DNA from: Bacillota bacterium
GTDB taxonomy: Bacteria > Bacillota > Clostridia > Christensenellales > SZUA-584
Direction: 5' to 3'
Length of the DNA: 64,000 bases
Assembly: GCA_023406895.1 (NCBI GenBank)
Contig: JAEXTV010000031.1
Coordinates: 62,001-126,000 of the forward strand
Shown: piece by piece, positions 34,033 to 43,090 of the stretch
Layout of the letters: each line of letters starts with the position of its first letter
Numbering within the stretch: the stretch's first letter is position 1
Position numbers and translations under genes: made by a program
Notes under the pieces: generated by a model
What the model was told of the DNA's origin: nothing
What the model saw: only the letters and a program-made list of their open reading frames with translations
Databases searched by the model: none

Positions 34033-35414
34033 AATACTGGCAGAAGATATATTTATCCACGCTGATATTGTTTCTCGCGGCGCTCAACATGGGCGCTTAT
34101 CTGCTGTTTTCGGCGGCTTTTAAAACGTCACTCGAATCGGAGCGCGAACGCAGTTTTGCGGAGCACGGTTTTATCTGCGGCGCGTTGGAGGACGATATCG
34201 AGGCCATACAGTCACGCGGCGAGGACACCGGCGATGCCGTATGGAACAGCCTCTTTACGCGCTATGCGCGATACTACGAATCCCAGAATATTTTTATAAC
34301 CATAAAAGACCCATCCGGCAAGACGTATTCCAATATACCCGCAGGCAGCGCGCCGCTGCGCATACCCGCCGACGGCGGCAAGGCCTCCGTGATTGCCGAT
34401 GAGGGCGGGATGCCGGTGCTGTTTGTCAGCGGTCTGATCGGCAGCTCAGGTTTCGGTCTGATTACGGCGCGCAGTGTCACCGGCATGCAGCAGCGTGCGG
34501 ACGATCTGTCGCGCACGCTCACAATCGGCAGCGCGCTGATGTCGGCTGTGCTCGCGCTGGCACTCTATGTGATATTAAAGAGCCTCACACGGCCCATCAA
34601 AAAGCTCTCCGACGCAGCAACGGCTGTGGCCGGCGGGGATTACGGGTATCGTGCCAAAATACGCGGACGCGACGAAATCGCGGAGCTTGCGCAGCGATTT
34701 TTCACGATGGCGCAGACGATTGAAACACAGATCACTGCGCTCAAAGGCGAAGCGGAGAGCAAGCAGCGTTTTATTGACGACCTCGCCCATGAAATGCGCA
34801 CACCGCTCGCGGCCATCGGTGGCTACGCCCAATATTTAAGTGACGCGGAGGTCAGTGACGAGGAGCGGCTGACGGCCTGCGGTTTTCTCACGCGCCAAAG
34901 CGCGCGGCTGGCCGATCTCTCCGAAAAACTGCTGATGCTCACAAGATTGAGAGTGGCGGCTCCCATCAAAGAGAAAGTCAAATTCGCTCCGCTGTTCGCC
35001 GATGCGCAAAAGACGCTCGGCGCAAGCGGGGCTGCGGTTCGCTTTCAAGCGGGCCGCACCGTCTGGCAATCGGACGGCACGCTGCTGTCGATGCTGCTGA
35101 TCAATCTCATCAATAATGCCAAGCGTGCGTGCGGAGAAAGAGGCGAAATCCGCGTGACGGTGGACGCTAAGAAGCTCATCGTCGCCGATAACGGCTGCGG
35201 CATCAGCAGAGACTGTCTGTCTCATCTCACCGAGCCGTTTTACCGTGCGGATAGAGCGCGCTCGCGAGAGGGCGGCGGTGTCGGGCTCGGGCTTTCCATC
35301 TGCCAAAGCATCTGTGACTGTTTGGGGTACGCGATGCAGATTGAATCGGAAGAAGGAAAAGGAACCACAGTGACGGTTTTACAACTTGAACATGTTTCGG
35401 ATATAAGTTGCTGA
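34029..35414 (+). CDS. Sensor histidine kinase
   Basis: A 461-residue kinase: membrane helix (residues 9-28), an external sensor segment (about 30-155), a second helix (160-182), HAMP linker (183-240), dimerisation/phospho-acceptor domain (DDLAHEMRTPLAAIGGY) and ATPase domain with N box (LLINLINNAKRA), G1 (VADNGCGIS) and G2 (GGGVGLGLSICQSI). It phosphorylates the response regulator encoded upstream. The external segment has no recognised fold. It overlaps the regulator gene by 4 bases. Confidence 0.93.
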   Translation: MKYWQKIYLSTLILFLAALNMGAYLLFSAAFKTSLESERERSFAEHGFICGALEDDIEAIQSRGEDTGDAVWNSLFTRYARYYESQNIFITIKDPSGKTYSNIPAGSAPLRIPADGGKASVIADEGGMPVLFVSGLIGSSGFGLITARSVTGMQQRADDLSRTLTIGSALMSAVLALALYVILKSLTRPIKKLSDAATAVAGGDYGYRAKIRGRDEIAELAQRFFTMAQTIETQITALKGEAESKQRFIDDLAHEMRTPLAAIGGYAQYLSDAEVSDEERLTACGFLTRQSARLADLSEKLLMLTRLRVAAPIKEKVKFAPLFADAQKTLGASGAAVRFQAGRTVWQSDGTLLSMLLINLINNAKRACGERGEIRVTVDAKKLIVADNGCGISRDCLSHLTEPFYRADRARSREGGGVGLGLSICQSICDCLGYAMQIESEEGKGTTVTVLQLEHVSDISC

Positions 35415-35463
35415 CAAGGCGGCCGCATAATAAGGGCAGATAACTCGGAAAGGAGAGATCTGA

Positions 35464-36459
35464 ATGATGAAAATCGTTAAAAAAGTATGGATGCCTGTCG
35501 TCACGCTGCTGATTATCGGCGTTGGTGTGCTCGTGCTGACGGGCGCGATGCGGGTCAGTCGGGCGCAGGAATCAGGCCAAACCGTGCTGAAACCGGCTGA
35601 AGCCGAGGCAACGCCTGAGCACACCGCGTCGGCAGACCCCGCTGCGCACAGCGAAGCTCCTGCGGAGGAATCCGCCGCTGCCCAAAGCGAAACACCTGCT
35701 GTGGAATCTGCCGTTGAGCATAACGAAACGGCCTCTGCCGACATTGAAAACGGCTCCGTTTCGGCGGAGACACACCGCATTGCGATACCCGCGCTGCCGG
35801 ACGGCTACAAGGTGATTCCGACGCTCAATGAAGCGCGGCATAAGCCGGGTGAGGATGAACTGACCTACGATCAGGCGGGGGCCATTGCAGTGATGGCGTT
35901 TACAAAGGTTTTCGGAGAGGCTTTCACATCGGGCAGCAAAGATATTTACGTGAAATACAACAACAATGAGGGCACGTTCGACAACCAGTTTGAGGTGTAC
36001 GCGGGCAGTAAGAAATACGCGAAAGCAAGCTTTACCGGCTATATGGATGCGGTCACCGGATATGTCGGTCACGTTGAGAACCATACCCCGGCGGGTAAAG
36101 ACAAAAAAACGTACGCCAAAGATGAGGGCAGGGATCTGATGTTCAGCTTGTATGAGGATACGAAAATCCCCGAAGCGGCCAGAAAGCTGATCAATGAGAA
36201 GTTTGCCAACGGCAGAACCATTGAGGAGATCATGGTGGACGGCATTCAGATGGATTTTAACACTCCGGGCGTCGATATTCTCGCAGACTGCAAAATGCGC
36301 ATGAGCGACGGCGACTGTTATCTCGTGCGCGTCGGGTACCCTACGTATGATATCCGTCTGTTCGAGGTTTATCCGGGCTGGCATTCGTGCATCTGGATGT
36401 ACGGGGATGAGAGTGAGGCGGGGGACTATCCGTCGCTCAAAGAAATGGGCATGGAGTAA
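35464..36459 (+). CDS. Secreted or membrane-anchored protein of unknown function
   Basis: A 331-residue protein. An N-terminal membrane helix (VWMPVVTLLIIGVGVLVLTGA) is followed by an Ala/Glu/Pro/Ser-rich low-complexity spacer (about 35-100), then a folded domain (about 105-331). The domain has TYDQAGAIAVMAFTKVFGE and YAGSKKYAKASFTGYMDAVTG, resembling PepSY/YcdB-like folds, but the resemblance is weak. GAAAGGAGAG precedes the ATG. It follows the kinase by 49 bases and is probably part of the same unit, perhaps an accessory or output of the two-component system. Confidence 0.75.
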   Translation: MMKIVKKVWMPVVTLLIIGVGVLVLTGAMRVSRAQESGQTVLKPAEAEATPEHTASADPAAHSEAPAEESAAAQSETPAVESAVEHNETASADIENGSVSAETHRIAIPALPDGYKVIPTLNEARHKPGEDELTYDQAGAIAVMAFTKVFGEAFTSGSKDIYVKYNNNEGTFDNQFEVYAGSKKYAKASFTGYMDAVTGYVGHVENHTPAGKDKKTYAKDEGRDLMFSLYEDTKIPEAARKLINEKFANGRTIEEIMVDGIQMDFNTPGVDILADCKMRMSDGDCYLVRVGYPTYDIRLFEVYPGWHSCIWMYGDESEAGDYPSLKEMGME

Positions 36460-36479
36460 GCACTTTGAGGTGAAAAGAA

Positions 36480-36515
36480 GCAGCCGGAGCATATCGCCCT
36501 TCCGGCTGTTTTTTC
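36480..36515 (+). terminator. Terminator after the two-component operon
   Basis: CAGCCGGA pairs with TCCGGCTG across an 11-base loop, then six Ts. Confidence 0.88.
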
Positions 36516-36689
36516 TTTACATAGACCATACCCTTTCCATATGTCATTCCGTTGGAGCGCGAGCGGAAGAGGAATCCCATGGTTAAGAGCATAAAGAGTT
36601 GGGAAGCGCACCGCGGCGCAGTCTGCATTCTCATGGTAGCATTATCCATTCAAGCTGTTCTTTTTGTACTTTTTTTGGTGTATTTTGTC

Positions 36690-36718
36690 TTGTGTCAAAA
36701 CGGCGGGGGAGATATAAT
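36690..36718 (+). promoter_or_regulatory. Promoter of the pyridoxamine kinase gene
   Basis: TTGTGT and TATAAT with a 17-base G-rich spacer, ending about 26 bases before the start codon. Confidence 0.6.
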
Positions 36719-36743
36719 GTACAGACAACAAAGGAGAGAAAAA

Positions 36744-37589
36744 ATGCAAAAAAGAATTGCTGCCATACACGATATTTCGGGCTTCGGAAAATGCTCACTG
36801 ACCGTCGCGCTGCCGGTGATTTCGGCAGCGGGAATAGAAGTCAGCGTGATTCCCACCGCCGTGCTGTCCACGCATACAGGGGGATTCACAGGCTTCACCT
36901 ACCGCGATCTGACAGCGGATATATTGCCCGTTGTGGGCCACTGGTGTTCGCTCGGCCTTGAGTTCGACGCGGTTTATTCGGGGTTTTTGGGGTCGTTTGA
37001 GCAGATCGATATCATGAAGCAGGTGTTTGACCGCCTGCGGAGCGAAAAAACGCTTGTCATGGTAGACCCTGTGATGGCAGACAACGGCGAACTTTATAAG
37101 ATATTTCCCTACAACTTTCCGGACGGCATGAGAGAGCTCTGCGCGTGTGCGGATATTGTCGTTCCGAACATGACCGAAGCAGCCCTGCTCACCGGGCAGA
37201 CGTACCGTGAAGGCCCATATACGCAAGATTATATTGAAGCCATTCTTAAAAAACTTGCGGCGCTTGGGCCGCGCCGCGTTGTGCTTACAGGCGTCTATTT
37301 CGACGACGCGCAGCTGGGGGCAGCCGTATACGACAGCGAAACGGGAATTTCGGATTATGCTTTTTCACGCCGCATTGAAGGCTGTTACCACGGCACGGGC
37401 GATGTTTTTGCGAGCGTGCTGCTGGCTGCCGTGCTGCGCGGGTTTTCTCTCGCGGAATCGGCGCAGATTGCCGTGGATTTCACGGCCCAAAGCATTGAAC
37501 GCACACAAAAAGCGGGCACGGATGTCCGCTTCGGGGTGAATTTTGAGGAAGGCCTGCCGGTTCTCTGCGAACGGCTGGGGCTCAAGTAA
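36744..37589 (+). CDS. Pyridoxamine kinase
   Basis: A 281-residue ribokinase-fold enzyme that phosphorylates vitamin B6 vitamers with ATP. Features: AAIHDISGFGKCSLTVALPV at the start, STHTGGFTGFTYRDLT, SGFLGSFEQI, MVDPVMADNGELY, and the ATP/anion-hole loop GCYHGTGDVFASVL with catalytic aspartate. This sequence pattern is that of the Bacillota pyridoxamine kinases; distinction from PdxY/PdxK is not certain. The start at ATG 36744 follows AAAGGAG. An extension upstream crosses the promoter and is rejected. Confidence 0.9.
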   Translation: MQKRIAAIHDISGFGKCSLTVALPVISAAGIEVSVIPTAVLSTHTGGFTGFTYRDLTADILPVVGHWCSLGLEFDAVYSGFLGSFEQIDIMKQVFDRLRSEKTLVMVDPVMADNGELYKIFPYNFPDGMRELCACADIVVPNMTEAALLTGQTYREGPYTQDYIEAILKKLAALGPRRVVLTGVYFDDAQLGAAVYDSETGISDYAFSRRIEGCYHGTGDVFASVLLAAVLRGFSLAESAQIAVDFTAQSIERTQKAGTDVRFGVNFEEGLPVLCERLGLK

Positions 37590-37970
37590 GTTAAGAGGAA
37601 GGCATGGCGGATAGCAGGCTTGAACTCGAGATTGGCTGATGAAGGAACTGCATAGCTAGGGATAGAAGCTTTGTCGGTTATTCCGTCCCCCAGTGACTTT
37701 GCGATGTTCGTTGACTTAGACAATAACGGATGACCGCAAACTTTTCGTTTGCTGCGTTGCGTCAGTGCATAATGATTCAAAACCAAAACATCCGCACAAC
37801 AGCGCCGCAAAAAACAGCATTACTCAAGCTGCATTTTGTTCATGGGCATACTGCATTCGTTAATCTGACACTCCCTCCGGGCTTTGCTTACGCCACGAGC
37901 CTTTAAAGCCGGTGGTGACCCGCCACCAATATGTTCTTTCTGTTGATTAATCGTTCCATGCTGCCACTTC
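37590..37970. other. Intergenic stretch with no supported gene
   Basis: About 380 bases. A GGTGG/CCACC hairpin lies near 37912-37928. Minus-strand frames are open here but run across the stop codons of the pyridoxamine kinase and epimerase genes and have no ribosome site. Nothing further is claimed. Confidence 0.4.
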
Positions 37971-38939
37971 TTAAACTGTCTCGTCATAATATTGCCCGTT
38001 CTCGCGAAACCAGTTGACCGTTTTTTGCAATCCCTCCTCCAAACTGTACCTGCTGCGCCAGTGGAGCTGCTCGGCTGCCAGATGCACATCGGGCACCGGA
38101 GCCCAAAGCTCATGAGAGCGGAACGGCAGCGCTCCAAAGTTGACGCTGCTGCTGGGCTGAATGACGGCCTGGATCTGCTCAATATAATCGCGCAGCGGCC
38201 GCGCGCACCCGGTGCCAAGGTTAAAGACGGCATTTTGAAGTGTCTCGTTTTGAAATGCTGCCACTGCCGCGTCCACGATATCACCCACATAGCAATAATC
38301 GCGGCACTGCGTACACGGCGTGAGATCGAGCGGTTCTTCGCGCAGCATCGATAGGATTGCGTGACAGAATATTTTATGGCGAGGTTCCGCTTCGCCGTAA
38401 ACGCCGAAGGGGCGCAGCGTCACAATGCCGATACCGGCGCTGGCTGCGAACTGGTGTGCAATCAGCGTGGCGGCCGCTTTGGTGCTGGCATATACATTTC
38501 CGGGATGCAGCGGCGCGTTTTCTTCAATCGGGCCCGGATGGTTGCCGTACTCTGCACCGCTGCCCATCACAATCGCGCGCGGGCAGCCGCAGCTTTTCAT
38601 CGCTTTTAAAATATTCACCATGCCGCCCACGTTGACGCTGACGGCTTTTTTGATATCCTGATCCGCGCTGTTGACGCCGTAAGCCGCGAGGTGAAACACG
38701 CCGTCGGGCGGAGAATCGCGGAAAATACGAGCGACCGCTTCTTCATCAATGATATCGGCTGCCGCAATGCGGCAGCAGCAGCCGGTTTGGGCGAGACGCC
38801 AGAGCGCACTGCCTTCCTTTGTCAGCACGGTGACATTCGCGTGCTCATCGGCAAGGCGTCGGACGAGATGCGAGCCGATGAATCCGGCCCCGCCAGTCAC
38901 AATCAGGTGCTTACCTGTCAGCAAACATGAGCTGGACAT
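37971..38939 (-). CDS. NAD-dependent sugar epimerase/dehydratase (extended SDR)
   Basis: A 322-residue extended short-chain dehydrogenase. The NAD site is HLIVTGGAGFIGSHLVRRL, followed by FHLAAYGV. Catalytic residues are S in GSGAEYG and the YASTK pair. It probably oxidises, epimerises or dehydrates a nucleotide sugar. It overlaps the end of the glycosyltransferase gene by 29 bases and has AAGGAGG before its ATG, so the two are co-translated. With the nucleotidyltransferase upstream, it suggests a short route for one activated sugar. Exact substrate unknown. Confidence 0.88.
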   Translation of the reverse strand: MSSSCLLTGKHLIVTGGAGFIGSHLVRRLADEHANVTVLTKEGSALWRLAQTGCCCRIAAADIIDEEAVARIFRDSPPDGVFHLAAYGVNSADQDIKKAVSVNVGGMVNILKAMKSCGCPRAIVMGSGAEYGNHPGPIEENAPLHPGNVYASTKAAATLIAHQFAASAGIGIVTLRPFGVYGEAEPRHKIFCHAILSMLREEPLDLTPCTQCRDYCYVGDIVDAAVAAFQNETLQNAVFNLGTGCARPLRDYIEQIQAVIQPSSSVNFGALPFRSHELWAPVPDVHLAAEQLHWRSRYSLEEGLQKTVNWFRENGQYYDETV

Positions 38940-41016
38940 GTGCGGCCTCCTTGGGCACGTTCAGAGTGAATGGATTATGCACTTGCTGGGTTTCCGTGTA
39001 CAGCATGGATGTGCTGAATCCCTTGGCTGCGATGGCCTCACAGATGGCACTTAAATGAGTGAGGTATGGCGTGTAAATATGCTCGATTATGTGCTTGTCA
39101 AAATTGAGCGGCTCGTGCTTCCACAGGTCAAATGTGTTGGCGTTGAGCATGTTGATGCTGCCAAAATGGTAGGCCACCAGTTTTTCGCTGCCCAGATACA
39201 CATCGCTGCCTTCCCGGCTGACCTGCAGCCCCTGCGTGTTGTTCATCACGATGTTCCACGGTGCCGCCACAAGACCGTATTGGTTGTTGACGCGTATGGA
39301 AATGAACAGATCGGGAATTTGCTGCAGATACTTTTGATCACCCCAGCGGTCCGGGCTGCTGTGGTCGTCGTAGCACCATTCGGTGCAGCGGCGCAGCCAC
39401 CAGTTTAATATCTGAATCGATTCGGATGCCTTGGAGAAGCCGATCATGCCCGCCTGATACATACCGTGCTTGTTCTCCAGCCCGGCAGTACCGAGCTGCC
39501 GGTTGAGCAGCGTGGTGTAGTTGTTCCACAGCTCGTGAATCGGCTGCGGGTGGGAGAAGAAATAGATATCAGAATCGCAGTAAAGCAGACGGTTCACATT
39601 GAAGCGTGTGAGCACATAGCTGCACAGAGCAGGTTTTAATGTCCAGCAGTATTCCGCGATCGTTTTATGCGGGCGTGTCGCGAGAATCTCCGGCGTTTCC
39701 ACATCGCGGACATGCAGCAGCGTCGTGTTATCCAGCGAAAAGCGTGACAGTATGGCGTAAGCGGTGTCGTCCGCGCAGCAGATCCAGAGGTGAAAATTGC
39801 TCAAAAACCTGCGTATGGAGCTGTACAAAGCAAGCGTTCGCGCCACATATGAGCAGCTGGTGATGGTGCAAAACGCGTATTCGGTATTCCACTCGAGCAG
39901 CTGCAGGTTTTTTTCGGAATAGATAAACGGCGTTTTGGCGTCCGCGAAGCTGGAGGAATCATGGAACTTTGGGTTGGGGATTATGGCTTTCAAGGAGAGT
40001 ATCGCTTCGTGAAGTGTTTTCAGATACGGCACGTAGATCGAATTTCGGACGACAGGCTGAACCGTGATGCTGCCAAGCTTCCAAAGATCGAAGCGCTGTT
40101 CGTCATAGATTTCAATGCAAGCAAAATGGTAAGCGACAAGCGGATCTCCGTCGATCGTCACTTGGCCGTTATGCGCGGCAATATTGCAATTGTTGTTGTA
40201 AACGATGTTCCACGGGGCCGCGTTGATGCCTTTGTTCCACGATATTTTGACATCGCTGAACAGGCCCGGCACGTCGTCGAGGTATTTCTGATCGCCGAGG
40301 CGTCCGCTATCCTCATAGGCAAAGCACCAGTCGCGGCATTTGTCGCGCCACCATTCCAGCATTTTGATGCCGATATCGTTGTTTTTGGCCCCGACGATAC
40401 CCGCCTGATATTTCCCGTATTTTCTTTCCACCCAGTCCACATCGCGCTGTGTGCAAAGATAAATCGAGCTGTCGCCCCAATCCTCATATAGCAGAGCGAG
40501 ATTTCCCGTAAAGCCGATATCGCCGTCGCAGTACAGCACGTGGGGAAGCCCTGCATCCCGTAACAGGTACAGCATCAGATAGCTTTTCAGCGTCCAGCAG
40601 AACTCGTTGGCTTTTCTTTCGCGCTGAAGCGTGTAAAGCTCGCGTTGGCCGAGATGGCCAAGCGTCACAGGGGTGCAGCGCGGCAGCCGAAGCGCGTAGA
40701 GGGCAAGATAAGCCGTGTCATCCGTGCAGCATACGTACAGATGGAAGTCGGACAGGGTTTTCTCCAGCGAACGGTATTGCGCAACCACCTTGGGAAGGTA
40801 CCAATGATCGGTCACGGTACACAAATAATAACGCGCGCTTGGCACATGTACCTGCGTTTCGGAGTTCCATGACGCGCCGCTGCTTTGCGGCTGAGCCGCA
40901 GAGTTTGTATTATCGCCGCCGGAAGAGGTTTGCATGCTGTTGGGGGATGTATGAACTGCGTTAGTCATGGTAAACAAATCCGCAGGCAACATTTTTAAAT
41001 TCATTGCGGTCACCAA
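38911..41016 (-). CDS. Glycosyltransferase with two tandem copies of the same domain
   Basis: 701 residues. After a Ser/Asn-rich start, copy 1 (about 63-341) and copy 2 (380-662) repeat the same landmarks in order: a CWTLK helix, a DxD site (D164-G-D166 and D481-S-D483 in YCDxDI), YQAG, GDQKYL, AAPWNIV, LVAYHF and FDLWK. DxD implies a metal-dependent GT-A fold. Both halves keep it, so two transfers are possible. No signal peptide, so it is cytosolic or membrane-peripheral. GTG start at 41016 with AAAGG about 10 bases upstream; ATG 41004 is an alternative. Donor and acceptor unknown. Confidence 0.85.
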   Translation of the reverse strand: MVTAMNLKMLPADLFTMTNAVHTSPNSMQTSSGGDNTNSAAQPQSSGASWNSETQVHVPSARYYLCTVTDHWYLPKVVAQYRSLEKTLSDFHLYVCCTDDTAYLALYALRLPRCTPVTLGHLGQRELYTLQRERKANEFCWTLKSYLMLYLLRDAGLPHVLYCDGDIGFTGNLALLYEDWGDSSIYLCTQRDVDWVERKYGKYQAGIVGAKNNDIGIKMLEWWRDKCRDWCFAYEDSGRLGDQKYLDDVPGLFSDVKISWNKGINAAPWNIVYNNNCNIAAHNGQVTIDGDPLVAYHFACIEIYDEQRFDLWKLGSITVQPVVRNSIYVPYLKTLHEAILSLKAIIPNPKFHDSSSFADAKTPFIYSEKNLQLLEWNTEYAFCTITSCSYVARTLALYSSIRRFLSNFHLWICCADDTAYAILSRFSLDNTTLLHVRDVETPEILATRPHKTIAEYCWTLKPALCSYVLTRFNVNRLLYCDSDIYFFSHPQPIHELWNNYTTLLNRQLGTAGLENKHGMYQAGMIGFSKASESIQILNWWLRRCTEWCYDDHSSPDRWGDQKYLQQIPDLFISIRVNNQYGLVAAPWNIVMNNTQGLQVSREGSDVYLGSEKLVAYHFGSINMLNANTFDLWKHEPLNFDKHIIEHIYTPYLTHLSAICEAIAAKGFSTSMLYTETQQVHNPFTLNVPKEAAHVQLMFADR

Positions 41017-41100
41017 ACAATGCCTTTCAATTTTTTTTATGTAGCTGCGGGTATGTCTTATGTATAAAGCGGCGCTTTATTAAAACGGCCGCCAGTGGGT

Positions 41101-41859
41101 TTAATGATCCGGTATAAAACGGTGGGTATTGTGCTGCGCACTCACCAGATCCTTATAGGTGTCAATACCAATCCAATAGCCGTCGTGCTTGTAAACAGCG
41201 AGCTCATCGATGGCAGTAAGCTTCTTTAGCAGCGTGGACTCCAGCGACGCTTTTTTGTCGTCGGTGAGGTATTGAAATATCGATTTGCTGAACACGAAAT
41301 ATCCCGCGTTCACGATCAGGTTGAGCACCGGTTTTTCTTTAAATGCCGTAGCGACCCCGCTTTTTACCGTGAGAATCCCATATTGACTTTTGTAATCGAC
41401 ACCTGTGACTGTGGCCAGCCTATCCATCTGCTTGTGGTATTCCATCAGCTTGTCAATGCGGATATCTCCGAGCCCGTCGCCGTAGGCTAAAAGAAATGTG
41501 TCGTCGGTGACGAACTTCTCAACCATTTTTAAACGGGCGGCTGTTTGAGTTTCTATGCCGGTGTCTACAAACGTGATGTTCCAGTTTTGCTCAAATTCAT
41601 CGAGGAATTCGATATGGTTATCACTCAAATTGAGCTTGTAGTTTAAATGATTGATATAATAGTCGTTGAAGTATTTTTTGATTTCCTCTCCTTTATAACC
41701 AAGAGGCAGTATGAAATCACGCACGCCGTACCGGCTGAACAGATTCATAATATGCCAGATGATCGGGTTTCCGTTGATGTCCAAAAGGGCTTTGGGTAAA
41801 CTGCCTGTTCCCTTGCCCATTCTCATGCCTTTTCCGCCGCAAAGTATCACCGCTTCCAT
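41101..41859 (-). CDS. Sugar-1-phosphate nucleotidyltransferase (RfbF-like)
   Basis: A 252-residue enzyme: LCGGKGMRMG (nucleotide loop), LPKALLDINGNPIIWHIM, GDGLGD metal site, late GYWIGIDTYKDL. The pattern is closest to glucose-1-phosphate cytidylyltransferases, which make CDP-glucose for dideoxy sugars, though a UTP- or other NTP-using relative is possible. GGAGG precedes ATG 41859. It is first of three same-strand genes with the duplicated glycosyltransferase and the epimerase, presumably a small surface-glycan operon. Confidence 0.85.
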   Translation of the reverse strand: MEAVILCGGKGMRMGKGTGSLPKALLDINGNPIIWHIMNLFSRYGVRDFILPLGYKGEEIKKYFNDYYINHLNYKLNLSDNHIEFLDEFEQNWNITFVDTGIETQTAARLKMVEKFVTDDTFLLAYGDGLGDIRIDKLMEYHKQMDRLATVTGVDYKSQYGILTVKSGVATAFKEKPVLNLIVNAGYFVFSKSIFQYLTDDKKASLESTLLKKLTAIDELAVYKHDGYWIGIDTYKDLVSAQHNTHRFIPDH

Positions 41860-42387
41860 GTTTGTTCCTCCTGTCGTTATCCAAAGCTGCGGACGCGTCG
41901 CCGCTGATTGTTGTGAATCCTTTGTTTATCATATGCCGCAAATATGAATGTTGATATATATCGGATATGACATATTTCATAACGATAACGGTTGATGTGA
42001 CGGCGTTCATCAAATTTGCTTAAGGTTTTCATACAATAAAGTATATGAAAGGTGAGGAAGTGATAGTAATGGCTGCGCCTGGGTACAGGTGGACAGGGCT
42101 GTTCTGGATGTACAGTGTGCTGGATTTGAATACGGTGGAGGGCGTGGCGTGCAGCAGGCGCTGAGAGCGCAACTCGCGGCGGGAGGATAGGCGCGGCGGG
42201 ATGTGGGACAAGCAGGGGATGGGGAAAAAGGGAGAAATATTTAAGAAAATGTAAGATTGTGATATAATATGAAAGTGATTTGAATTATTTTTGACGTAAG
42301 ATAAACAAGGTATTATGTCTATTATCTAACTTTAATATAAGCGACAAAAGTTTATTCAATATAATTCGAATATAGGTGGAAAGTAAT
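41860..42387. other. Intergenic boundary before the AT-rich island
   Basis: An inverted repeat TTTCATAC/GTATATGAAA lies at 42027-42050. From 42050 to 42240 the plus strand is strikingly G-rich and C-poor, then the sequence turns AT-rich. A 31-codon frame at 42069 (start MAAPGYRWTGLFW) has no recognised product. No gene is called here. Confidence 0.5.
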
Positions 42388-43011
42388 ATGGAAAGTTTAT
42401 GGGGAACTATATTAACAGTCATAGGCAGCATCGGGGGAGTAGGTATTATTATTATTGGAATATCTTCTTGGATCGGAAAAATACTTTCTGAAAGGTATTC
42501 AAAGAAATATCAGTTCATACTTGAAAAAGAGTTAGAAGAATTTAAACAAGATTTGTATCAAAAATCAAATTATGATAAAACGAGATTTGAAAAAGAGTTT
42601 GAAGTATATGGCGTACTACTAGCAAAATGCTATGAAATGATCACCTCTGCATATCGATTATTTCCGAAGTTTATTGAGAATATCACCTCCATTAATCCTC
42701 AACAGGTTGAGAGATATAATTATGCAGAAAGTGAATACAACAAAGCAGTTGAAAAAAGAAATGAGTTCACTTCATGCCTTTACCATAGGGCAATCTTTAT
42801 ATCTGAAGAGATTTTCGAATCTTTTTCCGATTTACATAAAAGAGCAAGTTGGCAATATGATTCTTATAAATTGATATATTGGGATGAAAGTATAAGCGAA
42901 GAAAAGAGAAAAGAATTATTTAATAATGCGTGGCACTCCTCAATAGAACTGGTTATCTCATATGAAGAACTTTTAAAAAGAGTGAGATCTTCAATTCGTG
43001 AATCAATCTGA
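42388..43011 (+). CDS. Membrane-anchored coiled-coil protein of unknown function
   Basis: A 207-residue protein. A membrane helix near the N-terminus (WGTILTVIGSIGGVGIIIIGI) leads to a long charged helical region (about 38-70, FILEKELEEFKQDLYQKS) likely to be coiled coil, then more helices. The family was not recognised. Base composition is much richer in A+T than the flanking genes. AGGTGGAAAG lies before ATG 42388. The next gene starts about 80 bases on in the same direction, so they form a cassette. Similar N-terminal helix plus coiled-coil proteins occur in accessory islands. Confidence 0.7.
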   Translation: MESLWGTILTVIGSIGGVGIIIIGISSWIGKILSERYSKKYQFILEKELEEFKQDLYQKSNYDKTRFEKEFEVYGVLLAKCYEMITSAYRLFPKFIENITSINPQQVERYNYAESEYNKAVEKRNEFTSCLYHRAIFISEEIFESFSDLHKRASWQYDSYKLIYWDESISEEKRKELFNNAWHSSIELVISYEELLKRVRSSIRESI

Positions 43012-43090
43012 TTTTTATAAGCTTACTAAATATGCTACAAAACGAGAAACAAACAAATATATTTATTCACTACCAAGGAGGGAATTGGCA

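Noticed and set aside
37820..38290. A 156-residue minus-strand frame downstream of the epimerase
   Set aside because: Most of it overlaps the epimerase gene in another frame. The unique part (about 150 bases) has no start or ribosome site of its own.
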